A stretch of DNA of 64,000 bases from Thermococcus sp. 4557 (lineage in GTDB: Archaea > Methanobacteriota_B > Thermococci > Thermococcales > Thermococcaceae): NCBI RefSeq assembly GCF_000221185.1, contig NC_015865.1, positions 372,001 to 436,000 of the forward strand, written 5' to 3'. The translations under genes were made by a program, and so were the position numbers. Of this stretch, positions 50,228-58,641 are shown one piece after another. Under the pieces are notes generated by a model. It saw only the letters and a list, made by a program, of their open reading frames with translations, ran no database searches and was not told where the DNA came from. Numbering within the stretch: the stretch's first letter is position 1; each line of letters opens with the position of its first letter.

Positions 50228-51276
50228 CAGGCAGCCCCCCTGTGGATTGCTTTCTTAACCAGGTCGTACAGGCTCGGGATGGCGACGGTTATGACGATGA
50301 TTCCCTGGATGACCTTGATGATCTCCAGCGGGACGTGGGCCTGAGCCTGCATCAGGGCGGTTCCAGCGCGGAGCATTCCGAAGAATATTGCCGACAGGAT
50401 TATGCCCAGCGGGTGGTTCCTTCCGACGAGGGCAACGCCTATTCCGTCGAAACCGAAGCCGTAGATGTTCGCACCGCCCTGGCTGATGGCGTAGCCCGGT
50501 CCCTCTCCCATGATCTTCATGGCACCGCCGAGGCCGCTGAGGAGACCACCGATGAGGAAAGACCACATGACCGCCATCTTTGGATTCATTCCGGCGTAGC
50601 GTGCGGCTTTCTGGTTTATTCCGCTGGCGCGCATGCCGAATCCCATCGTGGTGTGCCAGAGCAGGAAGTACGTCAGCAGCGCGGCAATGACCGCGATGAT
50701 TATCGCTATCGAAAGTCCGTAGCCGATGATGGGAAGCCTCGCATCAACGGGTATCCTGATGGTCTTGTTGGGGTCGTTGGGGTTGGCGTAGGGGCCGACT
50801 ATGAGCCAGAGAACGAAGAACCAGCCAATCCAGTTGAGCATGATTGTCGAGATGACCTCGTGGACGCCGCGGTAGACCTTGAGCACCGCCGCTGGGAGGG
50901 CCCAGAGGGCGCCGAAGAGCATGCCCATGGCGAGGCCGAACCACATGTTGTCCCAGATGTTGGTGAATATCACCGCGGCTATGGCGCCGAAGTAGAAGGA
51001 GCTTTCGGCACCGATGTTGAAGATTCCGGTCCTCGTGCCGATTGCGAACGTGAGCGCCGTGAGCATTATTGGTGTCGCGTACTTGAGCGTGGACGCTATT
51101 CCGTACGTGGATCCAAGGGCGCCCTGGAAGAGCCAGTAGTACGCGGACCACGGGTTGTAGCCGAAGGCCAGGAGGACTATCGCACCGATGATGAAACCCA
51201 CGAGTATGGCTATGAGGCTCTCAACGAAGGGGCGGAGGTTTATTGACTTCAGGGACTCACTTCCTGATTTCTTCAT
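50227..51276 (-). CDS. ABC transporter permease (BMP/nucleoside-type), subunit 1
   Basis: The 349-residue YufP/NupP-like permease has about 9-10 helices; conserved phrases include FGYNPWSAYYWLFQGALGS, TALTFAIGTRTGIFNIGAES, GMRASGINQKAARYAGMNPK, and GGLLSGLGGAMKIMGE. Its start lies 20 bases inside the end of the ATPase gene, and its end touches the second permease. The longer N terminus than the second subunit matches the usual pair. Confidence 0.88.
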   Translation of the reverse strand: MKKSGSESLKSINLRPFVESLIAILVGFIIGAIVLLAFGYNPWSAYYWLFQGALGSTYGIASTLKYATPIMLTALTFAIGTRTGIFNIGAESSFYFGAIAAVIFTNIWDNMWFGLAMGMLFGALWALPAAVLKVYRGVHEVISTIMLNWIGWFFVLWLIVGPYANPNDPNKTIRIPVDARLPIIGYGLSIAIIIAVIAALLTYFLLWHTTMGFGMRASGINQKAARYAGMNPKMAVMWSFLIGGLLSGLGGAMKIMGEGPGYAISQGGANIYGFGFDGIGVALVGRNHPLGIILSAIFFGMLRAGTALMQAQAHVPLEIIKVIQGIIVITVAIPSLYDLVKKAIHRGAA

Positions 51277-52795
51277 AGCGGATACCTCCCATCATCATTC
51301 CTATCTCTTCCGTGTTCACTTCCTCGGGCTTCACAACGCCCATGAACTCGCCCTCGTAGATGATTCCCATCCTGTCGCTGAGCTGAAGAACCTCGTCCAG
51401 ATCGGCCGAGACCAGAAGGACGGCCTTCCCCTCGTTTCTGAGCTTGACGAGGTAGTTCCTAATGTACTCCGTCGAGGCGACATCGACACCGCGCGTCGGC
51501 TGGGCCGCGATGATGAATATGGGCTCCTTGCTGACCTCCCTTGCAACGATGAGCTTCTGCTGGTTTCCGCCGCTGAGGGACTTAACCGGTGCCTCAGTGC
51601 CCGGGGCGGAGATGTCAAACTGCTCTATGAGCGACCTGGCGTGTTCTCTGGCCTTGCTCCAGTTTATAACGCCCTTGAAGCGCTGGAACTTGGGATGCCA
51701 GTGGAGGCCTAGGACGGAGTTTTCGGTCACAGTCATGTCCAGGATGAGCCCCATGTGGGTTCTGTCCTCCGGCACGTGGGCCATTCCGAGGTCGTAGAGC
51801 TCCCTCGGCCCCTTGCCCGTGATGTCCTTGCCCTGAAGATATATCCTGCCGCTCTCCACTTTCCGGAGACCGGAAATTGCCTCAATCAGCTCAGTCTGGC
51901 CGTTGCCCTCGACGCCCGCTATTCCAAATATCTCACCGGCGCGGACATCGAACGAGAGGCCGTTGACGGCAACCTCGCCACGGTCGCCCATAACCTTGAG
52001 GTTCTCAACGCGGAGAATCGGCTCGCCGGGCTCCTTTGGCGGCTTCTCTATCTTCAGGACAACGTCCCTGCCAACCATCATCTTGGCAAGGAGCTGGGGC
52101 GTTGCCTCGCTCGTGTTGACCGTTCCGATGACCTCTCCCTTCCTGATGACTGTGACGCGGTCGGTGAGGTCCATGACCTCGTTGAGCTTGTGGCTGATGA
52201 AGATGATGGTCTTGCCCTCCGCCTTGAGCTGCCTCAGGACGCGGAAGAGCTCCTCGACCTCTATGGGCGTGAGAACCGCAGTGGGCTCATCGAGGATGAG
52301 GACATCGACGTCGCGGTAGAGCATCTTGAGGATCTCTATCCTCTGCTGAACACCAACGGGGAGGTCCTCGACGGGAATTTCGAGGGGCACCTGGAAGTTC
52401 AGGTCGTCCATGAGCTTCTGGAGCCTTTCCCTTGCCCTGTCAACGTCTATCTTAGAAAACGCCCCGTGGCCCTCCATTCCGAGTATTATGTTGTGAAGGG
52501 CATCAAAAACTTCAACGAGCGTGAAGTGCTGGTGAACCATACCGATGCCGTGGGCGATGGCATCGGAGGGGCTCTTAAAGCGAACCTCTTCGCCCCTGAT
52601 GAGAATTTTACCCGATGTGGGATGGAGCATCCCGAAGAGGATCTTCATGAGGGTGGTCTTTCCTGCACCGTTCTCACCGAGGAGACCCAAAATCTCGCCT
52701 TTATTAACCGTGAGATCAACACCTTTGAGGGCCTTCGTGCCGTCCGGATAAACCTTGACGATTCCCTTCATCTCGATTATTGGCCTTCTCTCCAT
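51257..52795 (-). CDS. ABC transporter ATP-binding protein, double cassette (BMP/nucleoside-type)
   Basis: The 512-residue protein has two ABC domains. The first is canonical: Walker A GENGAGKTT (about residue 39), signature LPVGVQQRIEIL and Walker B LILDEPTAVLTP. The second has a degenerate Walker A (GVEGNGQTE) but a good signature LSGGNQQKLIVARE, as in RbsA/YufO-type proteins with one hydrolytic site. It powers the two permeases downstream, with which it overlaps. It lies 43 bases after the binding-protein gene. Confidence 0.92.
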   Translation of the reverse strand: MERRPIIEMKGIVKVYPDGTKALKGVDLTVNKGEILGLLGENGAGKTTLMKILFGMLHPTSGKILIRGEEVRFKSPSDAIAHGIGMVHQHFTLVEVFDALHNIILGMEGHGAFSKIDVDRARERLQKLMDDLNFQVPLEIPVEDLPVGVQQRIEILKMLYRDVDVLILDEPTAVLTPIEVEELFRVLRQLKAEGKTIIFISHKLNEVMDLTDRVTVIRKGEVIGTVNTSEATPQLLAKMMVGRDVVLKIEKPPKEPGEPILRVENLKVMGDRGEVAVNGLSFDVRAGEIFGIAGVEGNGQTELIEAISGLRKVESGRIYLQGKDITGKGPRELYDLGMAHVPEDRTHMGLILDMTVTENSVLGLHWHPKFQRFKGVINWSKAREHARSLIEQFDISAPGTEAPVKSLSGGNQQKLIVAREVSKEPIFIIAAQPTRGVDVASTEYIRNYLVKLRNEGKAVLLVSADLDEVLQLSDRMGIIYEGEFMGVVKPEEVNTEEIGMMMGGIRYEEIRK

Positions 52796-52838
52796 TGCCG
52801 CACCCCCCTTTGAAAGTAGAGAAAAGAAAATTAAAGGG

Positions 52839-54068
52839 TCACTTGGCGAGTTCCATCATTTCCTGCCAGGTCTTGGCGTTCCTGACTTCTGTGATTCCGT
52901 CCTTGTCCATGGGAGCCGGAACCTTGATCACGCCGGTGGTGATCTTGCCCTGAAGCTCCTTGATGGCGTCCCAGACCCAGTCGGGAACCTGCTTCCTGGT
53001 GTCCTCGAGGTACTGCTTCAGCTCGTCCCTGCTGTTGAAGCCGAGGTCCTTGAGCTTCTGCTGCTGGGTGTCCTCCGGAAGGGAGTCGAACATGGCCATA
53101 ACGTCGTCAACGGTGCTGAGGCCAACACCGTCCTCCTTGAGGCCAAGCTCGACAACTCCACCCTTGAAGTTGCCGTTAACTGCATCCTCAACAGCCTTGT
53201 AAACACCGACGTCAACGCGCTTCATCATGCTGGCGATTATGACGCCCGGCTTGATCCAGTCCTGGGCCGAGTCAACACCGATGGCGAACGGCGGACCCAT
53301 CTTCTTGCCCTGGGAGTCGAGGACCTCTCCAACCGCGTCAAAGACACCGAGTCCGGTTCCGCCGGCGACCTGGTAGATGACCCAGGCACCCTGGGCGAGC
53401 TGGGCCCTGGCCGCGGCCTTACCCTTGGCGGCGTCGCCGAAGCTTCCTGTGTACTGGTAGAGGACGTCTATGGTAACGTCCTTGCCCTCCTTCTGCTTGT
53501 AGTAGTCCTCGGCCCACTTAACACCGAAGCGGTAGCCGGCTTCGAACTTGTAGAGAACCGGTATCTCCATTCCGAGAACGATGCCGACCTTGTCCTTGCC
53601 GTCGTTGGCCGCTATGAGGCCAGCGAGTGCACCGGCAAGGGCCGAGCCCTCGTTCTCCTTGAAGAGGATGCTCATGACGTTGTCCTTGTCAGGGATGTAA
53701 CCGTCAATGATGGCGAACTTCTGGTCGGGATACTCGTCCGCGACCTGCTTAACGGCGTCGGTCATCATGAAGCCGACGGCTATGATAACGAGGTACTTCT
53801 TCTGGGCGGCAAGGGTCTCGAGGTTCTTGACGTAGTCGTCCTCGCTGTTGCTCTGGAGCTCAACGAGGTCGAGGTTGAAGTCCTTCGCCGCCTTGCTGGC
53901 ACCGAGGTACGCCATGTCGTTGAAGCTCAGGTCACCCCTTCCGCCGACATCATAGACGATGGCAATGGTGCCTTTAGTGGATTCCTCTCCACCTGAGGAT
54001 ATACAGCCACTGGCCACGACGCTGAGGGCCATAATGCCTATTAAAAACAGGCTTAACCATTTCTTCAT
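52839..54068 (-). CDS. BMP-family substrate-binding lipoprotein
   Basis: The 409-residue protein has a signal peptide with lipobox (LSVVASGCISSGGE, cysteine about residue 22) and the Bmp domain of PnrA/TmpC-type nucleoside receptors: IAIVYDVGGRGDLSFNDMAYLGASKA, LQSNSEDDYVKNLETLAAQKKYLVIIAVGFMMTDAV, KFAIIDGYIP. The last 100 residues form an extension beyond the usual domain (EDAVNGNFKGGVVELGL... and a helical tail). It heads the operon with its own TATA box (AAACTATATATTCC, about 54110-54122). Nucleosides are the likely cargo, by family. Confidence 0.9.
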   Translation of the reverse strand: MKKWLSLFLIGIMALSVVASGCISSGGEESTKGTIAIVYDVGGRGDLSFNDMAYLGASKAAKDFNLDLVELQSNSEDDYVKNLETLAAQKKYLVIIAVGFMMTDAVKQVADEYPDQKFAIIDGYIPDKDNVMSILFKENEGSALAGALAGLIAANDGKDKVGIVLGMEIPVLYKFEAGYRFGVKWAEDYYKQKEGKDVTIDVLYQYTGSFGDAAKGKAAARAQLAQGAWVIYQVAGGTGLGVFDAVGEVLDSQGKKMGPPFAIGVDSAQDWIKPGVIIASMMKRVDVGVYKAVEDAVNGNFKGGVVELGLKEDGVGLSTVDDVMAMFDSLPEDTQQQKLKDLGFNSRDELKQYLEDTRKQVPDWVWDAIKELQGKITTGVIKVPAPMDKDGITEVRNAKTWQEMMELAK

Positions 54069-54190
54069 GTTAACACCCCGCGAGTTTTCAAAGGTATAAC
54101 TCCGGACGGAATATATAGTTTGCGGTCACAGAAAGACCGAAAATTTGGGAAAGAATTTTAACCACCGGGTAAAAGTTTTTTGTGATGACC

Positions 54191-54640
54191 ATGCTGAAGA
54201 AAATAGCCGAACTTAACGCGGGAGCGGTTTTAATAACGGGAGACGGGAAGAGACTTGCGAAAATATACATCAATGCCTGGAGCAAGGACGGCAGGCGCGT
54301 GCTTGCTGAATACATTCCATTCCAGGTGAACGGTGACGTCTACATCGGCCCACCGTTTGAGAGCGACGACTTCGATGTGTACCTGATAGTGAACCCCCTC
54401 TCGCGCTCCAAGGCGGAGAGGGAAAAGCTCCGGGAGTGGCTGGGGGAACACAGAGACAAGCTCATTCTGCTGTACGAGCACAAGTACGTGAAGGATTCGA
54501 TAACGCGCTACAGAATCAGGGAATTCATTGACTACCTAATCGCATACAAGAGGGAGACCGTCGGTTTCGAGAGGGTCGATGTGATGCGTCTGGAGAACGG
54601 ACGAATAGTCGAGAGCAAAACCTACGTCAGGAGGTACTGA
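54191..54640 (+). CDS. Hypothetical protein, about 149 aa
   Basis: The alpha-beta protein begins MLKKIAELNAGAVLITGDGKRLAKIYINAWSKDGRRVLAEYIPF and ends in a basic segment (ESKTYVRRY). Candidate starts are GTG 54182, ATG 54185 and ATG 54191, all close together, with no strong ribosome binding site; the AT-rich AAAAGTTTTTT just upstream suggests a leaderless start. No motif or family is recognised. The C/D sRNA and ftsY follow. Confidence 0.65.
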   Translation: MLKKIAELNAGAVLITGDGKRLAKIYINAWSKDGRRVLAEYIPFQVNGDVYIGPPFESDDFDVYLIVNPLSRSKAEREKLREWLGEHRDKLILLYEHKYVKDSITRYRIREFIDYLIAYKRETVGFERVDVMRLENGRIVESKTYVRRY

Positions 54641-54652
54641 AGGGGCACGTGC

Positions 54653-54664
54653 GGTTTATAAACC
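54653..54664 (+). promoter_or_regulatory. TATA box of the C/D box sRNA
   Basis: The sequence ggtttataaacc is centred about 26 bases before the predicted 5' end of the sRNA at 54684. Confidence 0.6.
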
Positions 54665-54683
54665 CTGGGGATGAGACACTCCC

Positions 54684-54741
54684 GCCCGATGACGAGTGGC
54701 TTCGGGTCTGAGGTGTGATGACACCAGCTATCGCCGAGGGC
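54684..54741 (+). ncRNA. C/D box guide sRNA
   Basis: The 58-base unit shows all parts in order: 5' stem GCCC (54684-54687), C box GATGA (54688-54692), D' box CTGA (54708-54711), a 3-base spacer GGT, C' box GTGATGA (54715-54721), 12 bases, D box CCGA (54734-54737, noncanonical), 3' stem GGGC (54738-54741). A TATA box lies 26 bases upstream. The 12-base D guide CACCAGCTATCG is complementary, over GATAGCTGGT, to what I recall of a conserved 23S rRNA domain II segment, predicting ribose methylation of the second A in that match. The D' guide target is less clear. Confidence 0.65.
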
Positions 54742-54750
54742 GTTCATAAC

Positions 54751-54760
54751 TATTATATAG
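54751..54760 (+). promoter_or_regulatory. TATA box for ftsY
   Basis: tattatatag lies about 36 bases before ATG 54792, giving a short leader with the GGTGGTGGAG ribosome binding site. Confidence 0.6.
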
Positions 54761-54791
54761 GAAATAGCCTCCCGCTAATCAGGTGGTGGAG

Positions 54792-55775
54792 ATGTTTGGG
54801 AAGCTCAGGGAAAAGCTCAAGAAGTTCACAAAGACCGTTGAGGAGAAGATAGAAGAGGAAGAGAAAGCCCTCGAAAAGGAGGCCCCCGAAGAAAAGAAGG
54901 GGTTCATTGAAAAGCTCCTCCAGGTGGAGATAAAGGAGAAGGATGTTGAAGAGGCTTTGGACGAGCTGGAGATTGAGCTTCTTGAGGCAGACGTGGCTTT
55001 GGAGACTGTGGAGGCCCTTCGTGAAAAAATCAAGGAAAAGCTCGTCGGTAAGAAGGTCCGCATAGGCACGAACAAGGGCAGACTCATAGAGGAAGCGCTC
55101 CGTGAGGCCGTTCTTGATGTCCTGACACCCGAGAAGAAGATAGACCTCCTCGAACTGATAAAGTCCAAGGAGGAAAAGCCCTTCGTCATAGCCTTTGTGG
55201 GCTTCAACGGCTCCGGAAAGACAACGACCATAGCCAAGCTGGCCAACTGGCTCAAGAAGAACGGTCTCGGCGTCGTCATAGCCGCGAGCGACACCTTCAG
55301 GGCTGGAGCGATAGAGCAGGTCGAGGAGCACGCAAAGCGCGTCGGCGTCAAGGTCATCAAGCACTCCTACGGTGCCGATCCGGCTGCGGTTGCCTACGAC
55401 GCGATCCAGCACGCCAAGGCCAGGGGACTGGATGTCGTCCTCATAGACACCGCCGGAAGGAACGAGCTGAACAGGAACCTCATGGACGAGATGAAGAAGA
55501 TAGCGCGCGTAACCAAGCCCGACCTGGTGATATTCGTCGGCGATTCCCTCGGAGGAAACTCCGTCGTCGAGCAGGCGAAGCAGTTCAACGAGGCGGTGAA
55601 GATCGACGGCGTAATCCTCACCAAGCTGGACGCGGACGCCCGTGGCGGTGCCGCTTTGAGCATAAGCCACGCCATCGGGGCGCCGATACTCTTCGTCGGC
55701 GTTGGACAGGGCTACGACGACCTCAGGCCCTTCGATGAGAAGTGGTTCGTGGACAGGATTTTCGGGGAGGGGTGA
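54792..55775 (+). CDS. ftsY: Signal recognition particle receptor FtsY
   Basis: FtsY docks the SRP-ribosome complex at the membrane and hydrolyses GTP with Ffh. The 327-residue protein has a charged helical N domain (about 1-120), then the G domain: G1 [16 protein letters not shown] (about residue 133), [10 protein letters not shown] (G2/I-box), [11 protein letters not shown] (G3), [13 protein letters not shown] (G4), and the closing [14 protein letters not shown] 54792 follows GGTGGTGGAG. It ends 7 bases from the stop of the convergent membrane protein gene. Confidence 0.95.
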   Translation: MFGKLREKLKKFTKTVEEKIEEEEKALEKEAPEEKKGFIEKLLQVEIKEKDVEEALDELEIELLEADVALETVEALREKIKEKLVGKKVRIGTNKGRLIEEALREAVLDVLTPEKKIDLLELIKSKEEKPFVIAFVGFNGSGKTTTIAKLANWLKKNGLGVVIAASDTFRAGAIEQVEEHAKRVGVKVIKHSYGADPAAVAYDAIQHAKARGLDVVLIDTAGRNELNRNLMDEMKKIARVTKPDLVIFVGDSLGGNSVVEQAKQFNEAVKIDGVILTKLDADARGGAALSISHAIGAPILFVGVGQGYDDLRPFDEKWFVDRIFGEG

Positions 55776-55781
55776 AACGTT

Positions 55782-56252
55782 TCATACCGAGACGGATGTT
55801 CCACCCCAGGCCATAATGCAGAGGATAAACGAGACTATGAGTGACGTGGCTATCCATACCAGCCTTTCCGCTCTTTTTATAGGGCCGTCCAGTCTTATAC
55901 ATGGGAGGCTATACAGAACCACCGAGACTGTTGCAGGCACGAAAAAAGAAATCCATGACTTTTCGAAGAGGTACAGGAGAAGAAGCGTTACCAAGACAAC
56001 AGCGAGCGAAGGGATCCCAAATGCTACGAGTTCACTCCATTCCTTCCAGAGGCCAAGGATAATTGAGATTAAGAACGGTGCCGTCACGAGGAGGACAAAA
56101 GTTGCAGATGGGCTGAAGTAAAAGCCGCAGATTGGGTATGGGCGAATCTGAAGGCAGGAAGCCCCTACATAGTAGTCTGACGGGAGCAGAATCATTAGCA
56201 GGAACTCCCATGCAGGGAAGAGGAAAAGATAGGAGAGCGAGCGAAGCCTCAC
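55782..56252 (-). CDS. Hypothetical small membrane protein, 156 aa
   Basis: The very hydrophobic protein has five predicted helices (for example LFLFPAWEFLLMILL, FVLLVTAPFLISIILGLW, VAFGIPSLAVVLVTLLLLYLF, FFVPATVSVVLYSLPCI, IATSLIVSFILCIMAW) and a loop with cysteines (GASCLQIRPYPICGF). Family unknown. A TATA-like AATATATCC lies near 56302, and the start follows GGGGAGGTGAATCC. Confidence 0.7.
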   Translation of the reverse strand: MRLRSLSYLFLFPAWEFLLMILLPSDYYVGASCLQIRPYPICGFYFSPSATFVLLVTAPFLISIILGLWKEWSELVAFGIPSLAVVLVTLLLLYLFEKSWISFFVPATVSVVLYSLPCIRLDGPIKRAERLVWIATSLIVSFILCIMAWGGTSVSV

Positions 56253-56401
56253 GGATTCACCTCCCCTAAGACAATCTTAACTCGCCCTCTTGGATATATT
56301 CCCCAATTCCCAAAGAACCTTTCGTTTAACGGAGATGTTTAAAAAATCCATAAACACTCAATCTGAGTACCCATAACACAATGGACCATCAAAGGGCGAA
56401 T

Positions 56402-57181
56402 TTAGGGACCCAAAAGTTCGCGGAGCCCCTCAAAATCCACCCTCGCCGTCATGTCTATGTTTATCGGGGTCACACTGACTTTTCTCCCCACCTTCAGGGC
56501 GTAGGCATCTGTTCCGGGCTCGAACTCCCTGCATTTCCTGCCGACTATCCAGTAGTACGGGTTGCCCTTGGGGTCTATGCGCTCCTCGACCGTCGGCCGG
56601 TACATCCTGTGGGCAAGCCTCGTGACCGCTATTCTGGTTTCCTCGGTGGCATCGTCCGGAACGTTCACGTTGAGCATGTCGACGCCTTCGGGAAGGCCGC
56701 CCCTCAGAACGGCCCGCGCCACCCTCCTCAGGAAGTGAGAGGCTGTGGAGAAGTCAACCTCGCTTCCCTCGCCGAATTTGTACTTCTCCCTCCTGACCTC
56801 AAGGCTTATCGCTATGCTCGGAATCCCGTTCGTCGCCGCCTCTATGGCCGCGGAAGCAGTTCCCGAAACGGTTATCTCGGTGCTCAGGTTCTCACCGAGG
56901 TTTATCCCGCTTATAGCGAGGTCGAAGTCTGTGAAGCGCGCGAGGGCAAAGATCACGCAGTCCGTCGGCATTCCGTCTATGCCGTAGGCTATCTTCGCCC
57001 CGGGGACGTCAACAAGCTTGGCCCTGAGGGGACGGTGAAGGGTCATGGCCCTTCCGCTGGCACTCCTCTGAAAGAGCGGCGCGACCACGTAAACCTCACC
57101 AAGGTCTTTCACGGCCTCGACAGCGGCCCGCAGCCCTTTGGAATAAATCCCGTCATCGTTAGTGATGAGTATCCTTGGCAT
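56402..57181 (-). CDS. surE: 5'-nucleotidase / exopolyphosphatase SurE
   Basis: SurE dephosphorylates nucleoside 5'- and 3'-monophosphates and related phosphates. The 259-residue sequence begins with the metal-binding motif RILITNDDGIYSKGL and shows VVAPLFQRSASGRAMTLH, GTPADCV-like GMPTDCVIFAL, SGINLGENLSTEITVSGTASAAIEA; all family ligands (D, D, S, N) are present. The start ATG 57181 has no obvious ribosome binding site, and a CTTTAAAAACC TATA-like element lies about 25-30 bases upstream (opposite strand reading), suggesting a leaderless mRNA. It is divergent from the archaeosine gene. Confidence 0.93.
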   Translation of the reverse strand: MPRILITNDDGIYSKGLRAAVEAVKDLGEVYVVAPLFQRSASGRAMTLHRPLRAKLVDVPGAKIAYGIDGMPTDCVIFALARFTDFDLAISGINLGENLSTEITVSGTASAAIEAATNGIPSIAISLEVRREKYKFGEGSEVDFSTASHFLRRVARAVLRGGLPEGVDMLNVNVPDDATEETRIAVTRLAHRMYRPTVEERIDPKGNPYYWIVGRKCREFEPGTDAYALKVGRKVSVTPINIDMTARVDFEGLRELLGP

Positions 57182-57241
57182 GGTTCTGGTTAATCCCTCA
57201 CCTTTAAAAACCCTAACTCCCAGCGAGGCTTAGGTGAGAGA

Positions 57242-58216
57242 ATGACATACTGGACGAGCGAGGACAACGTCGCCGGGAAGCCCGGAACGGCACTTTTCAT
57301 AATCCTGCCCACGATAGGCTGCTACCGCTTCAGGATCAACCAGGCCTGCTACATGTGCGCCTACCCAACGGCCGCGCCAAAGGTGAAGTGGAGCCAGGAC
57401 GCCATAGTGGACTACGTCAAAGAGGCCCTCAAGAAAATCGAGGGTAAAAAGGGGCCCTTCGCGGTCAGAATGTTCACCTCGGGCTCTTTCCTTGACAACG
57501 GAGAGCTTAAGCCCGAGACGAGGAGGAGAATCTTTGAGATTCTGGCCGCTCTGGAGGAGGTCAGGGAGATAGTCATCGAGAGCAGGAGCGAGCTGGTTCG
57601 CTATGATGCAGTGAAGGAGCTGGCCGAGATAGTCCCTGACAAGCACTTCGAGGTTGCCATAGGCCTTGAAACGGCCAACGACGATATAGCCGATGTTTCA
57701 ATCAACAAGGGCAACACCTTTGAGGACTTCGTTAGGGCCGCGGAGACAACTCACAAAGCCGGGGCGAAGGTCAAGACCTACCTCCTGCTGAAGCCGATTT
57801 TCCTGGGCGAACGCGACGGCATAGAGGACGCCAAGGAGAGCATAATAAAGGCCGAGCCATACACCGACACCTTCTCGATAAACATCACCGACATCCAGAA
57901 GGGAACGCTCTACGAGCGGCTGTGGGAGAAGAAGGAGTACCGCCCACCGTGGCTCTGGAGCGCGGTTGAGGTCCTCATCTGGGCGAAGAAGCGCTTCCCG
58001 GATAAGAGAATCCTGAGCGACCCGGTTGGGGCCGGCTCGAAGCGCGGACCGCACAACTGCCTCACGGACTACGACAGAACCATAGGAAGGGCGATAAAGA
58101 AGTTCTCGGCGACCCAGGATTTAAGCCACATCGAGAACCTCAAGCCGGAGTGCCGCGAGAGGTGGGGGTACATAGTTGAGAACGGCCTCCTCGACTGGCA
58201 GCTGCTGACGTGGTGA
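57242..58216 (+). CDS. Archaeosine biosynthesis radical SAM protein RaSEA
   Basis: RaSEA completes archaeosine at tRNA position 15, cleaving the lysine adduct made by ArcS. The 324-residue sequence matches the family in my memory: it opens MTYWTSEDNVAGKPGTAL and has the unusual cluster motif CYRFRINQACYMCAYP (C-x7-C-x2-C, about residues 27-38), then FTSGSFLDNGEL, EVAIGLETANDDIADVSINKG, KTYLLLKPIFLGE. ATG 57242 follows AGGTGAGAGA. TgtA, the first enzyme of the same pathway, is encoded about 33 kb away in this window. T-rich sequence follows the stop. Confidence 0.87.
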   Translation: MTYWTSEDNVAGKPGTALFIILPTIGCYRFRINQACYMCAYPTAAPKVKWSQDAIVDYVKEALKKIEGKKGPFAVRMFTSGSFLDNGELKPETRRRIFEILAALEEVREIVIESRSELVRYDAVKELAEIVPDKHFEVAIGLETANDDIADVSINKGNTFEDFVRAAETTHKAGAKVKTYLLLKPIFLGERDGIEDAKESIIKAEPYTDTFSINITDIQKGTLYERLWEKKEYRPPWLWSAVEVLIWAKKRFPDKRILSDPVGAGSKRGPHNCLTDYDRTIGRAIKKFSATQDLSHIENLKPECRERWGYIVENGLLDWQLLTW

Positions 58217-58289
58217 AGTTATTTCGTTTTTGAAATGATTTTCATACCTCCTTTTCGTTCTCCTTATAACGCCCCTCGTGATTCTTTGA

Positions 58290-58323
58290 TGCCCATTTAT
58301 GGGCACCCACGAAAGCTTTAAAT
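58290..58323 (+). promoter_or_regulatory. kor operon promoter with upstream palindrome
   Basis: The palindrome TGCCCAT-TT-ATGGGCA (58290-58305) sits about 10 bases before a TATA box AGCTTTAAAT (58314-58323). The predicted start, about 58346, lies inside the reading frame upstream of ATG 58367 and so supports that later start codon. Its reader is unknown. Confidence 0.5.
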
Positions 58324-58366
58324 GTTGACAAACGTAAACGGGGTTAGCAAATCGCGGGTGATGATT

Positions 58367-58639
58367 ATGGCAGATGTCGAAGGGAAAACCGTTGTCGTGA
58401 AGGAGAACTACCTCGTTACCGGCAAGGCCGAAGGCGTCGTTGAAATCGACGTCGACACTTTTCTCTGCAAGGGCTGCGGCGTTTGCGTCGAAATGTGCCC
58501 AAGAAAGGTCTTTGAATGGAGCGAGGAGCTCAGCGAAAAGGGTGTCCACTACCCGGTTCCTGTTAACGCCGAGAAGTGCGTCAAGTGCAAGCTCTGCGAG
58601 CTTCTCTGCCCGGACTTTGCCATCGCGGTTAGGTGGTGA
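58367..58639 (+). CDS. korD: 2-oxoacid:ferredoxin oxidoreductase delta subunit (KGOR, ferredoxin-like)
   Basis: The 90-residue subunit carries two [4Fe-4S] clusters: CKGCGVCVEMCP and CVKCKLCELLCP (CxxCxxCxxxCP twice). It passes electrons from the catalytic subunits to ferredoxin. ATG 58367 (MADVEGKTVVV) follows GGGTGATG and lies after the predicted transcription start; an upstream in-frame ATG at 58322 would precede it. It leads the operon and is probably shared by the two alpha-beta-gamma sets, since no second delta gene is present. Confidence 0.9.
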   Translation: MADVEGKTVVVKENYLVTGKAEGVVEIDVDTFLCKGCGVCVEMCPRKVFEWSEELSEKGVHYPVPVNAEKCVKCKLCELLCPDFAIAVRW

Positions 58640-58641
58640 CC

